From assembly GCA_019614645.1 (NCBI GenBank), contig JABWDB010000012.1, forward strand, positions 2,418,001-2,482,000: DNA of 64,000 nt, written 5' to 3'. Under the pieces are notes generated by a model. The model was not told the origin of the DNA. It did no database searches and saw only the letters and a program-made list of their open reading frames with translations. Source of the stretch: Stratiolaelaps scimitus. Taxonomy: Eukaryota; Arthropoda; Arachnida; Mesostigmata; Laelapidae. Shown piece after piece: positions 11,175-22,404 of this stretch. How positions within the stretch are numbered: the stretch's first letter is position 1; every line of letters begins with the position of its first letter. The position numbers and the translations under genes were made by a program.

Positions 11175-12875
11175 CAAAGGTAAGTGTGTGTGAGATGCCA
11201 AAGTTATTACAATGTGCAATGCCGTGTCGTGAACCTGCTGTGGACATGGTCTGTTGTAGGAGGCGACGTGGACGTAGCGAGGACTTGACGTCCCGACCGC
11301 GCTGTTATGGCGCCAGCAGAGGGAGCTTCAGCCTACCAGCCTGCGCACTGGTGGGCAAAGCACATAATCAGAAAGTGTCATAAGTTATCGAGCGGTAGTG
11401 AGCGACATTACCGGCTGGGAATAGGTGAGCTCGTAGAGGTGAAATTACCAGTCCAATGTCTCTCCGGCGGCTTATGACTTCTACCAGCAAGGTGAATTAC
11501 GAAGTCTCATGATGTCTGCCAGGCAGCCGTTTGTAGTTCAGTCCCGTAGTGTGTAATTGCACTGCTATTTCATTCGTCTTCGCTGAATCACCTTTAAAGG
11601 AGATTAACTAAGGAGTGCAGTGCAGCTCAAAAATGGCAGAGTTGGTGACTAATAAAGTGATATCTCCCAAAACTGCGAACCAACTAAAGTATCTCAAATT
11701 ATTGTATATTTAAAGACGTACAATCACTGTTAATAAATGTTTACCATCCTACTAGACTAGATTTGGAGGTCATATCCGTGTTCAGCACCGAAAACTGCAT
11801 AGGGAACACCTAACCTAAAAATCATCGGACAGTATTACGAGAGTACAAAGGGATTCGAGTCTCTCCTACAAACATAACCAATAGTCTTACCGAATAGGAC
11901 TCTACTAGAGTCTGACGGTAGTAACGTAGTGACTCGTCGAATGTTCGCCTTTCTAGGTGGCAATCTGCTCAACCACTCACAACGTCGAAGGAGTCCCCAA
12001 ATCAACTTGGCGGCTCGAACATCCAGTCCCTACTGTTTCCGGTTCTTCCTGTTTCGGTACGACCAGTCTTCCAGTTGAAAAATGCCAGAAAACCTTTGTT
12101 TCTTTAGCTTGATGCGTTGTCTTCTTCGTGTTATTCGTTAGCTTGTCCTCCGCTTCTTGCACTCTTTCTAGTGCAACTGCCAGCAGCACTGGAAAGCCTG
12201 CCCTACGACAACAGACGGACGATATCACACGCACTCTTCAGTTAAGGACCACTCGTCAGCAGGCCCTTATGGTCAGTACACGTCAGTCGGCAGAGTCTTA
12301 AGTACGTTTGGCCTCACCTCACGCCTCGTTGCAGGAGGCAGGCCTTCACAACAACGTCCCCTCGTCCCGTCTCCTCTCGAGACGACCCGTCGACAATTGT
12401 GATGCCCCGTAAGGTGCGACAAAAGAGGACCCACCTGCTGCCTATTGGCCTATGCTGCTTTTCATGGGAAGGGGCGGCATGCACTTGACGACTGGGGCAG
12501 ACGAATTTGTTTGCAAAGTGAAAACCTTCGCCAGGTCTTGGCGGGGCTCGGCGTCGACCTGGCAAACTGAAAGTGTATTGAGAAACAGAGAAATCGAAAG
12601 AGCTGAGAGCTACGTCGGTACGCATAATTGTGTATGGTAATAATTTCGATAGTGCTTGCACAAACGATTTGTTTTCATGCTGGCTGATTCCGCCGAAAGA
12701 GATCCCTTGCCCCTGGCGTGGGGAGGAGATGGCTCAATCTCGAACGCCACATTGTGCTCCAAATGCTCGTGGCGTTCACTTGTAAATTAAGTGGCGAAGT
12801 ACTACGTCAAAATGGTGAAGCGTGTTGTGAATTGCATCGTTCCGAAACTTCGAGAGGCTTCGAAGCTAAAATATA

Positions 12876-12901
12876 GAGGGAGATAGAGAGAGAGAGAGAG
12901 A
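12876..12901. repeat. (GA)n microsatellite
   Basis: GA run with one GAT break. Confidence 0.85.
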
Positions 12902-13057
12902 AATACGACTCGATGTCGAGGTGACGAGTAGTTAATCAGTAAGTTGCCCGACAACCACTCGTAAGGGTGGCAGAATAGCAATTGGGTGACCCTGTGCGGT
13001 ACCAGGGAAACTTGTTAACCAGAAATCGAGTTTGTGCCCACTAAATTTCTTCACATC

Positions 13058-13074
13058 TATATATATATATATAT
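13058..13074. repeat. (TA)n microsatellite
   Basis: Short perfect TA run. Confidence 0.85.
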
Positions 13075-15223
13075 AGATATAATAGAGAGCGATATGCAAA
13101 TATGATGCGAACTTAATGGAGCGGTGAGCACGTGCCGTGCTGCATAATGCATGAAATATATCTCATTCTATCCCCTAGGGACACCACATATATAACAATG
13201 AAGGGGGGAGGGGGGTATATTGTATCACACGTTAATATACTATACGGTACCACCCGGAGTGCTTCACTTGAGCGGTGACTTAACTTCGCTGACGGTGCGG
13301 GTTTTAACTTGCTCGTAGCTCACAGCTAGCCAGAGGAAATCCTTGCCTGTTGGAGGACCATTCTCCGAAGGGCTCCGCCTTTTCTTCAATTACACCCGTT
13401 TATTTCCTTCTAATGAAGCAAATGATACAGCCGTCACACACTGCTAAGGGTCAATAGAGGTGGGGGTGTGTACCACATGAGGGAGCTTGAGGAAATCATA
13501 GCCCGAGCTTCTAGAACGGGCTGCTACTAATGAGCGAATGAGCAATTAGATAAACGCCGTCCCTTTCGTCAGGAAAGTCGCTACTTATCACATCTACTCC
13601 CACTTCAAAGGGGCTTCGGAGAAGGCACGGACGGTAGAACGGCGAAGAGCGTGGAAACCTTGGATCAAGTGCCGATAGACGAACAAAAAGCCCCCCGTTG
13701 CTCGAGGCTCAGAGTAATGAAAATCGTTCTCCCTGAATAAAGAGGTACGCTTCTATTGTATTGTAATGGAAGGCTGAGACTACCACACCAGTTGACAGCT
13801 GTGCGGTAGTGCTCAGCAAACTTTTGACTGCGTGATGGCAATCCATGTTGAATGTATTGAAACACAGGCAGTCGGTGCAGTGAGACACCTGATGGAAAAC
13901 AAACAAAACGTAGATAGATCGGGCAGAAACTGCTCATTGCCATCGCCCTATGAACTAATACGTTGAAGGTATATCCTAGAAATTGATTTTATTTATGTTT
14001 TACAAAAGGAGAAGAATCACACTGCAATTTGTAATTAATGTAATTTGAGAAAAAGCGAAACCGTTATCCTTAAAAACCAACATGCAAGATACCTAATTTC
14101 AAAGCTTGCCAAATCAAAAACTGTTTTCCATTTTAACACTATATATATGTGAATAGTATATGTATATATATATTTTTTTCCCTAGAATAAAAAATGTTAA
14201 TCCACTCTACGTATGTGTGGACCTAGTTTATGAACGCCTTTATGTGTTTGTCAGCTATCCTGATTAGGCAATTTGTATATTCAGTCATCTGAAAGTCCTC
14301 CCCAATCCTGGTGATCAGAGATTTAGCAGTCAAAATAGCGAAAGAGGTATATAAGGGCCGTTACGTTGTGCCACACTATTCTCTCATCCTTTATCGTTAT
14401 CGCGCTCTCTCTCGCTCTCATATTCTCTCTATTGGTGATTATCGCCCTCGAATCATTTCGCCGAAGCACCGGGACGCCGCCGTCGGAGATCCGTCCATTC
14501 TCACGCCTTTATTGTACCGTGATCTATTTGTTTGAGTTTGGTTCGCCTGTTACCTCCTCCTTCGGGGGGGCTGGTTTGCCGTAACGACCAAATCGGTGCG
14601 GCTTGTCGCCCGAAACAGAGAGAGTAGCATGATGCTTCAAAGGAGTTTGCCTGCGCCTCTGGGAGCTCCATTGGCAAATATCGCATTGTGGACATTGCAG
14701 ACAGCTTTCTGTCACAACAAGCCCTACCTAACGGGTAAGACCCAAGCTAGGCAGCGCGTAGCGACTACCCGAGCGTGAGACCACACTAGGTTGAGGGATT
14801 ACTTGCACGGCGATGGCAACTGTGGCGAAACAGCATGGCTTGTTGCAATCACTCAAACGATACCGCCCACTGCCAGACGAGAGGCGATCCTGAGAGGCTG
14901 CCGGGTCATCTGAAGGCTTCTCCACCCTTCCGTAAACATAGATCCTCAATAAGGCGACGCAGGATGGGCGTCCAGTGCGAGAGAGGTCTCATTATAGAGA
15001 TTCTCGAATTCACTGCTGAGAACTGAAAAAAAATATCCAAAATATTGTTCGGAATATTTTCCAGCTGGCTCGATTCCTCCAAAATCCAAGAGTTTAGCAT
15101 TAGGTTCAGGGGAGAGGCATACATCTCCTTGAGACAAAATATAATAGCATGCTATTTTTCTTTTTCTTATTATGGAGAATACATGTAGGTATGAGTCGTC
15201 GCGCGCGGTGGCTTTGATCTAAT

Positions 15224-15259
15224 TTTACAGCCAGAGATGGCTAAATCTCTGGCTGTAAA
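15224..15259. repeat. Perfect 15-bp hairpin
   Basis: TTTACAGCCAGAGAT at 15224-15238 is exactly complementary to ATCTCTGGCTGTAAA at 15245-15259, with a 6-base loop GGCTAA. It has no U tract, and the flanks show no coding frame. Confidence 0.9.
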
Positions 15260-15798
15260 TATCTAGAGGCGGCAGGTGCAAATTCAGCGATGACACATAC
15301 CCAGTCAACATGAGTGATTACATAAAGGAAGCATATACGTTCGTATAAGTAGGTACGCATATTTGTTACCCTTCTTGGCTGACAAAATGCCAAGTAACTT
15401 CAAAAATTTATATTGACAATTTCTAACTTTGAAGGCACTATGGGTCCCTCATCATCATTATCTGCGGCGGCACTGGTATTCAACAGGGAAAGGATCTATA
15501 CTACAATACATAGTATGTTGTTTGCTCCGAGGTCGCTCCAGGAAATCTCCCAGAATTGACATTTCATTGTTTCAGAGTTCAAGCTATTTCACACGTTGTT
15601 CCTACACAGACATTGCTTGATACCAAACCTTCGCAGTGGTGAAGTTCCGATAAAAGTTGTGTGCACAGCTACTGTTCGTTGGTAGGTTGTTAGTAGTTTT
15701 TAACTCACAACTTCTCCACGACAATCAGCCGCCATTATTAGCCAGCTGAGTGCTATTATCTACAATATATTTTTAGCCTGTCAGTTCCAGATAGAGAG

Positions 15799-16257
15799 AT
15801 GAAGATATCAGCTGAGAGTGAAAGTAAAAGAGAGATAGCCACTGCTGGAGGAGCAGCTAATTACGATGATGAACTCTCTTTTGGGGTTTGTCTTGCGGTG
15901 TATCCAGCGAGATCCACGGTTTACGCTACAGTACAGTTTTGGCACGACACAGCTTCAGGTCAGCAGCTTCACTTCACTAAGCTCTTGTATTGTATGCAGG
16001 AGTGTGACTGTACGTACAGAGAGTCCATACCCAATCTGCTCGCTCCCATCCGGTCCACGTACGAACATTCCGCCTCGGGGGTATTCAGCAACATGAAAAC
16101 CGACTCGCTCGGCATCCCCCCGGGATCCCACCCTTGCTGGCGCCAGTCCTGGCCCACGCTAATGGGATCGTCGCCTCCACCGTCTATGCGCTCATGGCCC
16201 CATCCAGAACACAGCCTACTCGTCGTTTTCGGCACATCTCTAATGACATCGCGGTAA
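15799..16257 (+). CDS. Open frame of 152 codons, unknown product
   Basis: The frame starts with ATG 15799 and ends with TAA 16255-16257. The first hundred codons are mostly purine-first and encode a polar N-terminus (SAESESKREIATAGGA), then YDDELSFGVCLAV, then a cysteine-bearing stretch (CMQECDCTYRES). The last third is Pro/Ser-rich. Across that last third the - strand is also open (15969-16433) and reads as a Gly/Asp-rich peptide, so the 3' half may belong to a - exon. No domain, signal peptide or membrane helix is recognised, and no AATAAA follows closely. Confidence 0.3.
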   Translation: MKISAESESKREIATAGGAANYDDELSFGVCLAVYPARSTVYATVQFWHDTASGQQLHFTKLLYCMQECDCTYRESIPNLLAPIRSTYEHSASGVFSNMKTDSLGIPPGSHPCWRQSWPTLMGSSPPPSMRSWPHPEHSLLVVFGTSLMTSR

Positions 16258-16299
16258 CGGGACAAACAACAGACCGAGGTTTCAACAAACGTCATCTCT

Positions 16300-19200
16300 T
16301 CTACTCCGTAATGAAAAGACGACGTCTGCTTGAAGGAGACTTGCTGGCGTCGTGTTGGATAAAGAATACAAGCTCTAAAGTTAGTGTACACATCTTTCAG
16401 CATTCGGTTAGCTAACTGAACAGAATACAGCAATTCTGCAAACAGTCTTCTTGGTTACTATCTATAGCCTTCTTGTCTCTGTTTTTCTTTAGCGTCCTCA
16501 TGCTATAATAATTTACTGTTTCTCGCAGCAGATGACAAACATCTGCCATTACAATGCAGATCGTTTAACCGGTAGAAATATCAAGGTTTGAAGTTACGTT
16601 TATTACCGTCAGATAGGACATTCGGTGGGTGGGCCTTATCAGGATCCTCTTCACTGCAGTTCAACGAAATGTAACGACGTCTTGGACAGGCCAAAGGATG
16701 GGAGCTGAACGTTAGATATTACGAGGTCTCGCATGCGCATCGTGCCAACAGTAGCTAAAGTTTTTTAAAAATCGTGCAATGAGTGTGTTGTAACATTAAC
16801 AACATACTCACTGTACGATTTTTCGTACAATAAATGCCTGCTGTTGACATCGAGCAAAATGACGTAAAAATGAAGCGTTTGTATTATCGGCAAACGCAAG
16901 GAGGGGTCCACCCAAAGGTAATCCCAGCCCGATGTAAATATGTCCTAGTTGCTCCAACGAATTTATAAATTCGACTTGAAGTTGTTCCTATGTTACCAGC
17001 TGCGTAATGTTTTGTCTCAAGATATTAATCAACGAGGGCGACATCGGATCCGGGTAAAGAGATCACACAGAAGTAAAACGTCTTGGACGGGCACTCCGTT
17101 GAACATTTGCATTTAACGTCTGATGAGGCAATGCCGAAAATAGTTGTATCCTGGAGGTTAAATGTTGGCTGTGGCACTTGGGTGTCTCCTTTGTTGGCGT
17201 GATCGGGGTCAGCCAACCAATACGGCTCAGATCAATGTTCTACTTCGTTCGCTGTCGGGGAACAATGCTGCAGAAGAAAGCCTATCCATCAATCAGAGTG
17301 TAGTACCGCAGCTGGCCTTCTCGTGAGATCCCACATACCACCATGGTAACTTTTCTAGCTGTGCTTTTACTATAGAGATTCATCGCTTATTGGCTAAGAG
17401 AGGAGGTGAACACCTCGGTGTGATTGGCATGCCCGCACACCCATGTGCCATTGCTCCCAAAGGCTGAACAGCGATGGCGCTGATGCGTGACAAGACCACG
17501 ATGTACAATAGCACCGAAAGCAACAAACTTTACAAAATGTTCGGCGGTCATAGTTATGGCCATCGCTCTAATGCACGTTGCTTCAGAGGACGACAACGTT
17601 ACCGCTTGCTTGCCTGCCAATCACTCTGCTATGGATTGGTCAGTGACTCTCATCTGACTTCTGGGTATCACCTGTCAGTGGTGAGACGTCCTGGGAAGTA
17701 CGTTCTCCTAAGGATAATCGAATAATTTCATTTTGTCTACTCGAAGAGCGCACAGGAACTCGGCTCTGTCAACTGGTCGAGCAGCGGTCAGTGAATCAGC
17801 CGTTCCCAAGTTCTGATTGACACTAGTTCATGCGTTTGGGCCTTTCAGGTATCGGAAGTTGTACCAAGCATGACACACAGAACTCCGTATCGCCGTGACC
17901 AATGCAAACAAATATTCTATAATGCATGGACATGACGCTAGAGATATTTCTATCATGTGGCAAACCATCTTATGCATAATATTGACATGCACATACTTCT
18001 GCAAAACCTGGAGATATAAGATCAGTGGATCTAGTTCATTCCGCTTTTTATTCATTTCTAATTGCTATATACTTCGAAACAATTAATCAATGTAATGTCA
18101 CTTGCTTTCCCTACTTCAGCTGACAGGGCTGCATTTCCATTCAAGAGATTCAGCAATTCGTCCCCTCTCGTGCCCGTCCGCAACGTTCTACATCGCTCAC
18201 TTTCAAATATTCAACTCTAAAGCAGATGAAACCATTTACGACCGAGTGTTTCTGTTACAAGCACACACAATACTCGAGATCTCATCTTTCGATCACGAAA
18301 ACAGTGAAGAAGAAGACCCCAGCACTTGCTGCTGATACATCCAGACTAAAATATAAACAGTTTGCCTCCGTGGTATTGATTCGCTAAACATGCCATGGCT
18401 ATGTCCATGGTATGCGGTGCATCGTTAAAAGGCCCGTGGTAAAAGTAAGCATCATGGGTGCATGATGCACGTGTGCGCATACACAATCCGTCCAATACAA
18501 CCGTGGAAAGAATGAAGTGACTACTTAGATTTGCAGGGCTACACAGTTGAAGATGGACCAAAAGTAGCTGTCCACCCTGCAATCGCTGGTGCTCATGTCT
18601 GGACATGTACATATAGCACTAGGAGACGTGCGCAAGTATTCGAAACACGTGTCTACACTATATGGCCAGGAATATCCACGTCCGCTCGAAGACGACTTCA
18701 AAAACTGCAAGAACTATCGAGTTCATTCCCGACGTAGATCCGAAGTCCATTTGAAGGTACACCGCAGCTCATCTCTATCCGCCGTTTCATTTGTGCGTTG
18801 TATGGGAGTATCTCGCAGCTGGAACATTCACAATGATCCCACCTAGTGACAAATCCGTCAGCGTACGTGTGTGGTGCGAGGTAGTTCCTTCCTTTGGAAG
18901 TGGGCGTAGACTACATAGCTTGCGGACAGGCTCTCTAGCAGTGACGTGGGACTTGCGAGTTTTGTCCGGTCGAAATTTCATTCCGCGGTCGATCGCGCGC
19001 CGCGCAGAGAACAGCCTAGTATAATTTGAATTGGACCCGTGTGTAGAACAATTTAGGCTAATGTCAGGGATTCGGAGAAAATTCCTACGAAATTCATTGG
19101 GTGAGGACGGCTGAGCACATCGGTTCAGACTGACCCTTTTGTCGTCCTGAAACACGAGAGATTTGAGCTGGATAGAGGCTAAGCGGTAACACGCTGTCCG

Positions 19201-20350
19201 AAATAGATCTCAAACAGAACATGATAGGAGTCGAGGTCCTTTTGTCTAGAAAGGAAGCCCGGATGGATGATGATTTTAGTCTGTGCGACCACATCGGCAA
19301 TCTGCTCTACCGACCGATAGGTTACTATCTCTCTTTCTCTACGAACGAACTCCTGTTCGATATCGACCGTGGCAGAAAAGCAGCGTTGAAATTCGAATGA
19401 TGTCAGTGGAAGCAGTCAGATAGTACGGTGAATAGATTTATAGCCAACGCTTGCTTTATCAGTCATTGGTGTTACTCCTGTCGTCAGGTATTTTTCTGAG
19501 GGAATTTATTGAACTGGTTGTATTTGTTCGATATATTATACATACTTACTTTTAAGGTTTCCTTCAATATTTCGAGTTGTGGAGAATTATTTTAGGTAGT
19601 ATATATATATATATAAAGTTCTTTAAATATAGTTATTTAGTGCTTTTCACTTATGTGGCAGTAGCAACCAGCTTGCTGATTCACTTCTTCACTACTTACC
19701 TTGACCTGTCGACACGGAATACCAACCACAGGCCCGCTCAGTTCAACCAACCAATCTCAGTCGCTTCCATATCGTTCAACATAGGCTGAGTCTGTGCCCT
19801 GCAGGGCCTTTGTTCTCTACAAATGCTTTCAACCTCGGCGTGGCATACTTGAACCTTCTCGATCTCGCTCTCTCTCTCCTCTGTCTCGAACCGACAAAAA
19901 GCGCGTTGTACTCTGAACGTTCCACATCTGCCGCATTTGTATTGTTCCCTTGACAGTGAGTTCGCACGGGCCGACAGAGCCACAAGTATGCGGTGCGGTT
20001 CTTGCTACACAACCCTCGCATCTCAGTGATTATGAATTCATATGCACAGGCATGAATGCGTACGCTCATGGATTCCATCGTCTGCAACCCTCACTCAAGG
20101 CCCGAATGGATGACTTCTTACCGAAGCAAGTGACTAATCAATAGCTGAGTCACATAATTCATTATTACATAAAAATACTGTAAAACGACAATTAGAGGGG
20201 AATGTTCTGCAGCGCTGACATACGCATGGCCAGCTGCGGGCTATTTGCTTCGATGAATTGCGTCTCGTATTTGCTTTTTATGCTCTCGACCACTAACCGT
20301 ATGCAATGAATATAAATGACTGGACCTATACTGCACAGGTGATGCACAAC
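16300..20350. other. Mostly non-coding, no supported gene
   Basis: Contains the hairpin at 16767-16823. Frames up to 122 codons (- strand, 18787-19155) are seen around 18.5-19.3 kb and 60-100-codon frames around 17.0-17.7 and 19.7-20.1 kb, none recognised. The 63-codon - frame at 17025-17216 has an odd cysteine group (KCKCSTECPSK), but nothing else supports it. Confidence 0.4.
16767..16823 (+). ncRNA. Hairpin of pre-miRNA size, candidate only
   Basis: A 25-base left arm (16767-16791, AAAAATCGTGCAATGAGTG...) pairs with the right arm 16799-16823 across a 7-base loop. Of 25 pairs, 22 are Watson-Crick. Two of the three differences become G-U pairs and one an A-C mismatch if the + strand is transcribed. 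Total length 57 bases, close to a pre-miRNA. No known miRNA is recognised. A small DNA-transposon foldback is an equally good reading. Confidence 0.35.
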
Positions 20351-20354
20351 CTGA

Positions 20355-20413
20355 TTTTTTTTTTTTTCTTTTTTTTTGCACAAGGCTTCTTCTTTTTTTA
20401 AGGCTTCTTCTTT
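20355..20413. repeat. Poly-T tract next to a 14-base direct repeat
   Basis: A T-rich run at 20355-20377 (one C inside) is followed by AAGGCTTCTTCTTT at 20382-20395, repeated exactly at 20400-20413. Read on the - strand the T run is a poly(A) tract and could be an old retroposon tail, but no target-site duplication was found. Confidence 0.75.
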
Positions 20414-20419
20414 GTAATG

Positions 20420-21565
20420 GCATAATTTTCAAAAGCTAGCTCAGGACACCCAATCCGTGCTCTAAATTTCCTCTGCGTGTATCCGCCATGTGATAACTAT
20501 AACAAGGTGGAATGAATGCCCATCTTATAATAAGATTGTTCTTGACTTAAAACACGCGCGATTTCAATCGTAAATATGATAGATATATATTTCTATAGGG
20601 CAAACCTGTATTATACTTCAATGCATACAGTAGAAGCCGATAACCCACAATTTTTGGATTATCGGCCTCTGCTATGTACATTGGGGTATGAAAACGGTTT
20701 GCCTCAAGCGTTCCAACTATATAAAGAAAAAGAAAAAACTGGCCATTTTCGAATCTCTGAAGAGTAAAAGTGGACACAATCCAGGTCGACTCATTAGTTC
20801 AAGGCAGAGACCTCATGCCCAGCTGCCTGACTGAGTACAACTCGGCCCTACTAGGACTAAACTTGACTAATCGCTTATACATGTTTAGGCGTCAATGCTC
20901 GTCATTTAGTGCTGCTACTGCGGCTCAATGCAATGGCGTCATGCTTCACGAGCGCACGTTTGACGACCGTGCTTAGAAAGCTTTAGTACTATTTTTCCAC
21001 TTGCATGCCTCGCGACATTAAGTGTTCTCATGGCACACGCAGCTGTTAAACAGACGTCAGCCGGGCCAGGGTACGCTGTGAGTGAGTGGTTTGGGTTAAG
21101 CGACTGTTCACGCCGCGTCCTGTTCACAAAGTCGGAACAAACGGACGAATGCGTGTCAATGGTTTCGCCATGACTGTTTCGTCTCGCATCCATCTGCACG
21201 TTTATCTGTCGCTCGCTCGGCTCGCTGTGCGACACGAATAGTATCTCGAGTAGCAGTTGCAGACATTTCGACATTCATGTATGCGATTCGTATTGGACGG
21301 ACGTCTGCTTTGGGGTAGATCTATGTGAAAGACCATACTGAGCAAAGCTGACGATGCCATTAGAAGGGGACAAGCTGTCTCATAGTATTCTTGGGCTCGA
21401 CCCGCAAAAGAACAGGCAAAAAAGTTAAACGAAGGTGGGGGTTCTGTTTTGTAGACGAGCATATGCGTGACCAACGTAGGCCGAAATGGGATTACACGAT
21501 TTGTGTCAAAACCCCTACATTCGCCGGAGTTGAGCGTGAAAAAACACAAACGGATATAAGTATGA
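20420..21565. other. No supported gene
   Basis: Two overlapping - frames of 111 and 127 codons (20939-21274 and 21202-21585) and other frames share the same bases. None is recognised and none stands out. Confidence 0.4.
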
Positions 21566-21568
21566 CAC

Positions 21569-21603
21569 CTTGAAAAAGTAAACAATATGTTTACTTTTTC
21601 AAG
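21569..21603. repeat. Perfect 15-bp hairpin
   Basis: CTTGAAAAAGTAAAC at 21569-21583 and GTTTACTTTTTCAAG at 21589-21603 are exact complements with a 5-base loop AATAT. A TATA-rich run follows. Confidence 0.9.
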
Positions 21604-21732
21604 CCGTAATATAATATATATGCATTATAATATATATGTGCAGCTGCATGTTTGGAAATAAAACGCTGAAATGGGAAAGATAAGATGAAAGAGACCACGT
21701 TCATCATGACAAGCAGTTTATTTACTGCAAAC

Positions 21733-21856
21733 GATAAATATTAGTTTATCGCCAGTGAATGGCCGCAACGGTGAGGATCAAACCCGTGTGTGCACTTACG
21801 TGTCTCGTCCGGTTCTAAGGTGCACATGAATGCACCACGTCACCGGGCCATCTCTT
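21733..21856 (-). repeat. tRNA-derived SINE-like repeat, first family
   Basis: Read on the - strand, the sequence starts TGGCCCGGTGACGTGG (A-box-like), continues through AACCGGACGAGACACG, and reaches ACGGGTTTGATCCTC (B-box-like, consensus GGTTCRANNCC with one change). It ends in GCGGCCATTCACTGGCG and an AT-rich tail. The order and spacing of A and B boxes are those of a tRNA-derived SINE head. No second copy of this family was found in the window, so the call rests on the promoter boxes alone. Confidence 0.45.
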
Positions 21857-22404
21857 TTAGCATTTGATTGTGTTTTGCTTTCGCAGAATGCTGAATTTAG
21901 TAGTGCTGAAATGCTTCATCGGAATAATCTCCCTACATGAACAAACAGGAAATCGGGCATCTAATGCATCACAAAGGCTAAATAAACGTTCCCTAATGTA
22001 TTATAGATTTATGACCATCGTATACTGCTCGTGCTAAATACCGTGGATCAGCCAACGAAACGGTGTCTAGAGAATTATCGCTACCGTGTACCAACCACAA
22101 ATGTGCATTAAGCTCACTTAAATGGAGGCGCCCTGGCAACTGTTTTCTAATTGGTTGTCATATGGCTGTAGTTAACGAAGCGTTTTCTACATCTGTGGAA
22201 ATTTGTTATTGGAGCAGATTCGTGATCCCTGTGGCTTTGGGATAGCATCGAACGATCGATTTTTGTGGTTGCGTTAACCCGATTACGTTGCACGACTGAA
22301 GCCGGCACGTTCGCGTCGGATCCGCTGACAATCTCGCCAATCACCTGAAACGGGAGTGCACAGTTGATGGTGAACCCGGTAAACCTCGGGTTGCCGGCGT
22401 CAGA
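21857..22404. other. Region upstream of the cold-shock gene
   Basis: Holds the 5' flank of the gene starting at 22405. No TATA box or start-site motif could be assigned with confidence. An AG (CGGCGTCAG) lies one base before the ATG, so an upstream non-coding exon spliced at that point is possible. Confidence 0.4.

Larger units (their letters stand above)
11390..15220. other. No supported gene
   Basis: Frames up to 115 codons (- strand, 12314-12661) and several of 60-97 codons around 13.7-15.1 kb, none recognised and most overlapped by frames on the other strand. Contains (GA)n at 12876-12901 and (TA)n at 13058-13074. A (TA/TG) run lies at about 14140-14175. Confidence 0.4.

Noticed and set aside
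11149..11182. Exon ending at the CAAAG|GTAAGT donor
   Set aside because: The sequence before it is an (AG)n repeat, which mimics exon-end consensus; no acceptor or coding texture supports it.
20939..21585. Two overlapping - frames as a gene
   Set aside because: Other frames over the same bases look equally good or better; no signal separates them.
21770..21800. B-box-like sequence as a true tRNA gene
   Set aside because: No acceptor stem or anticodon arm can be folded around it; better explained as a SINE head.
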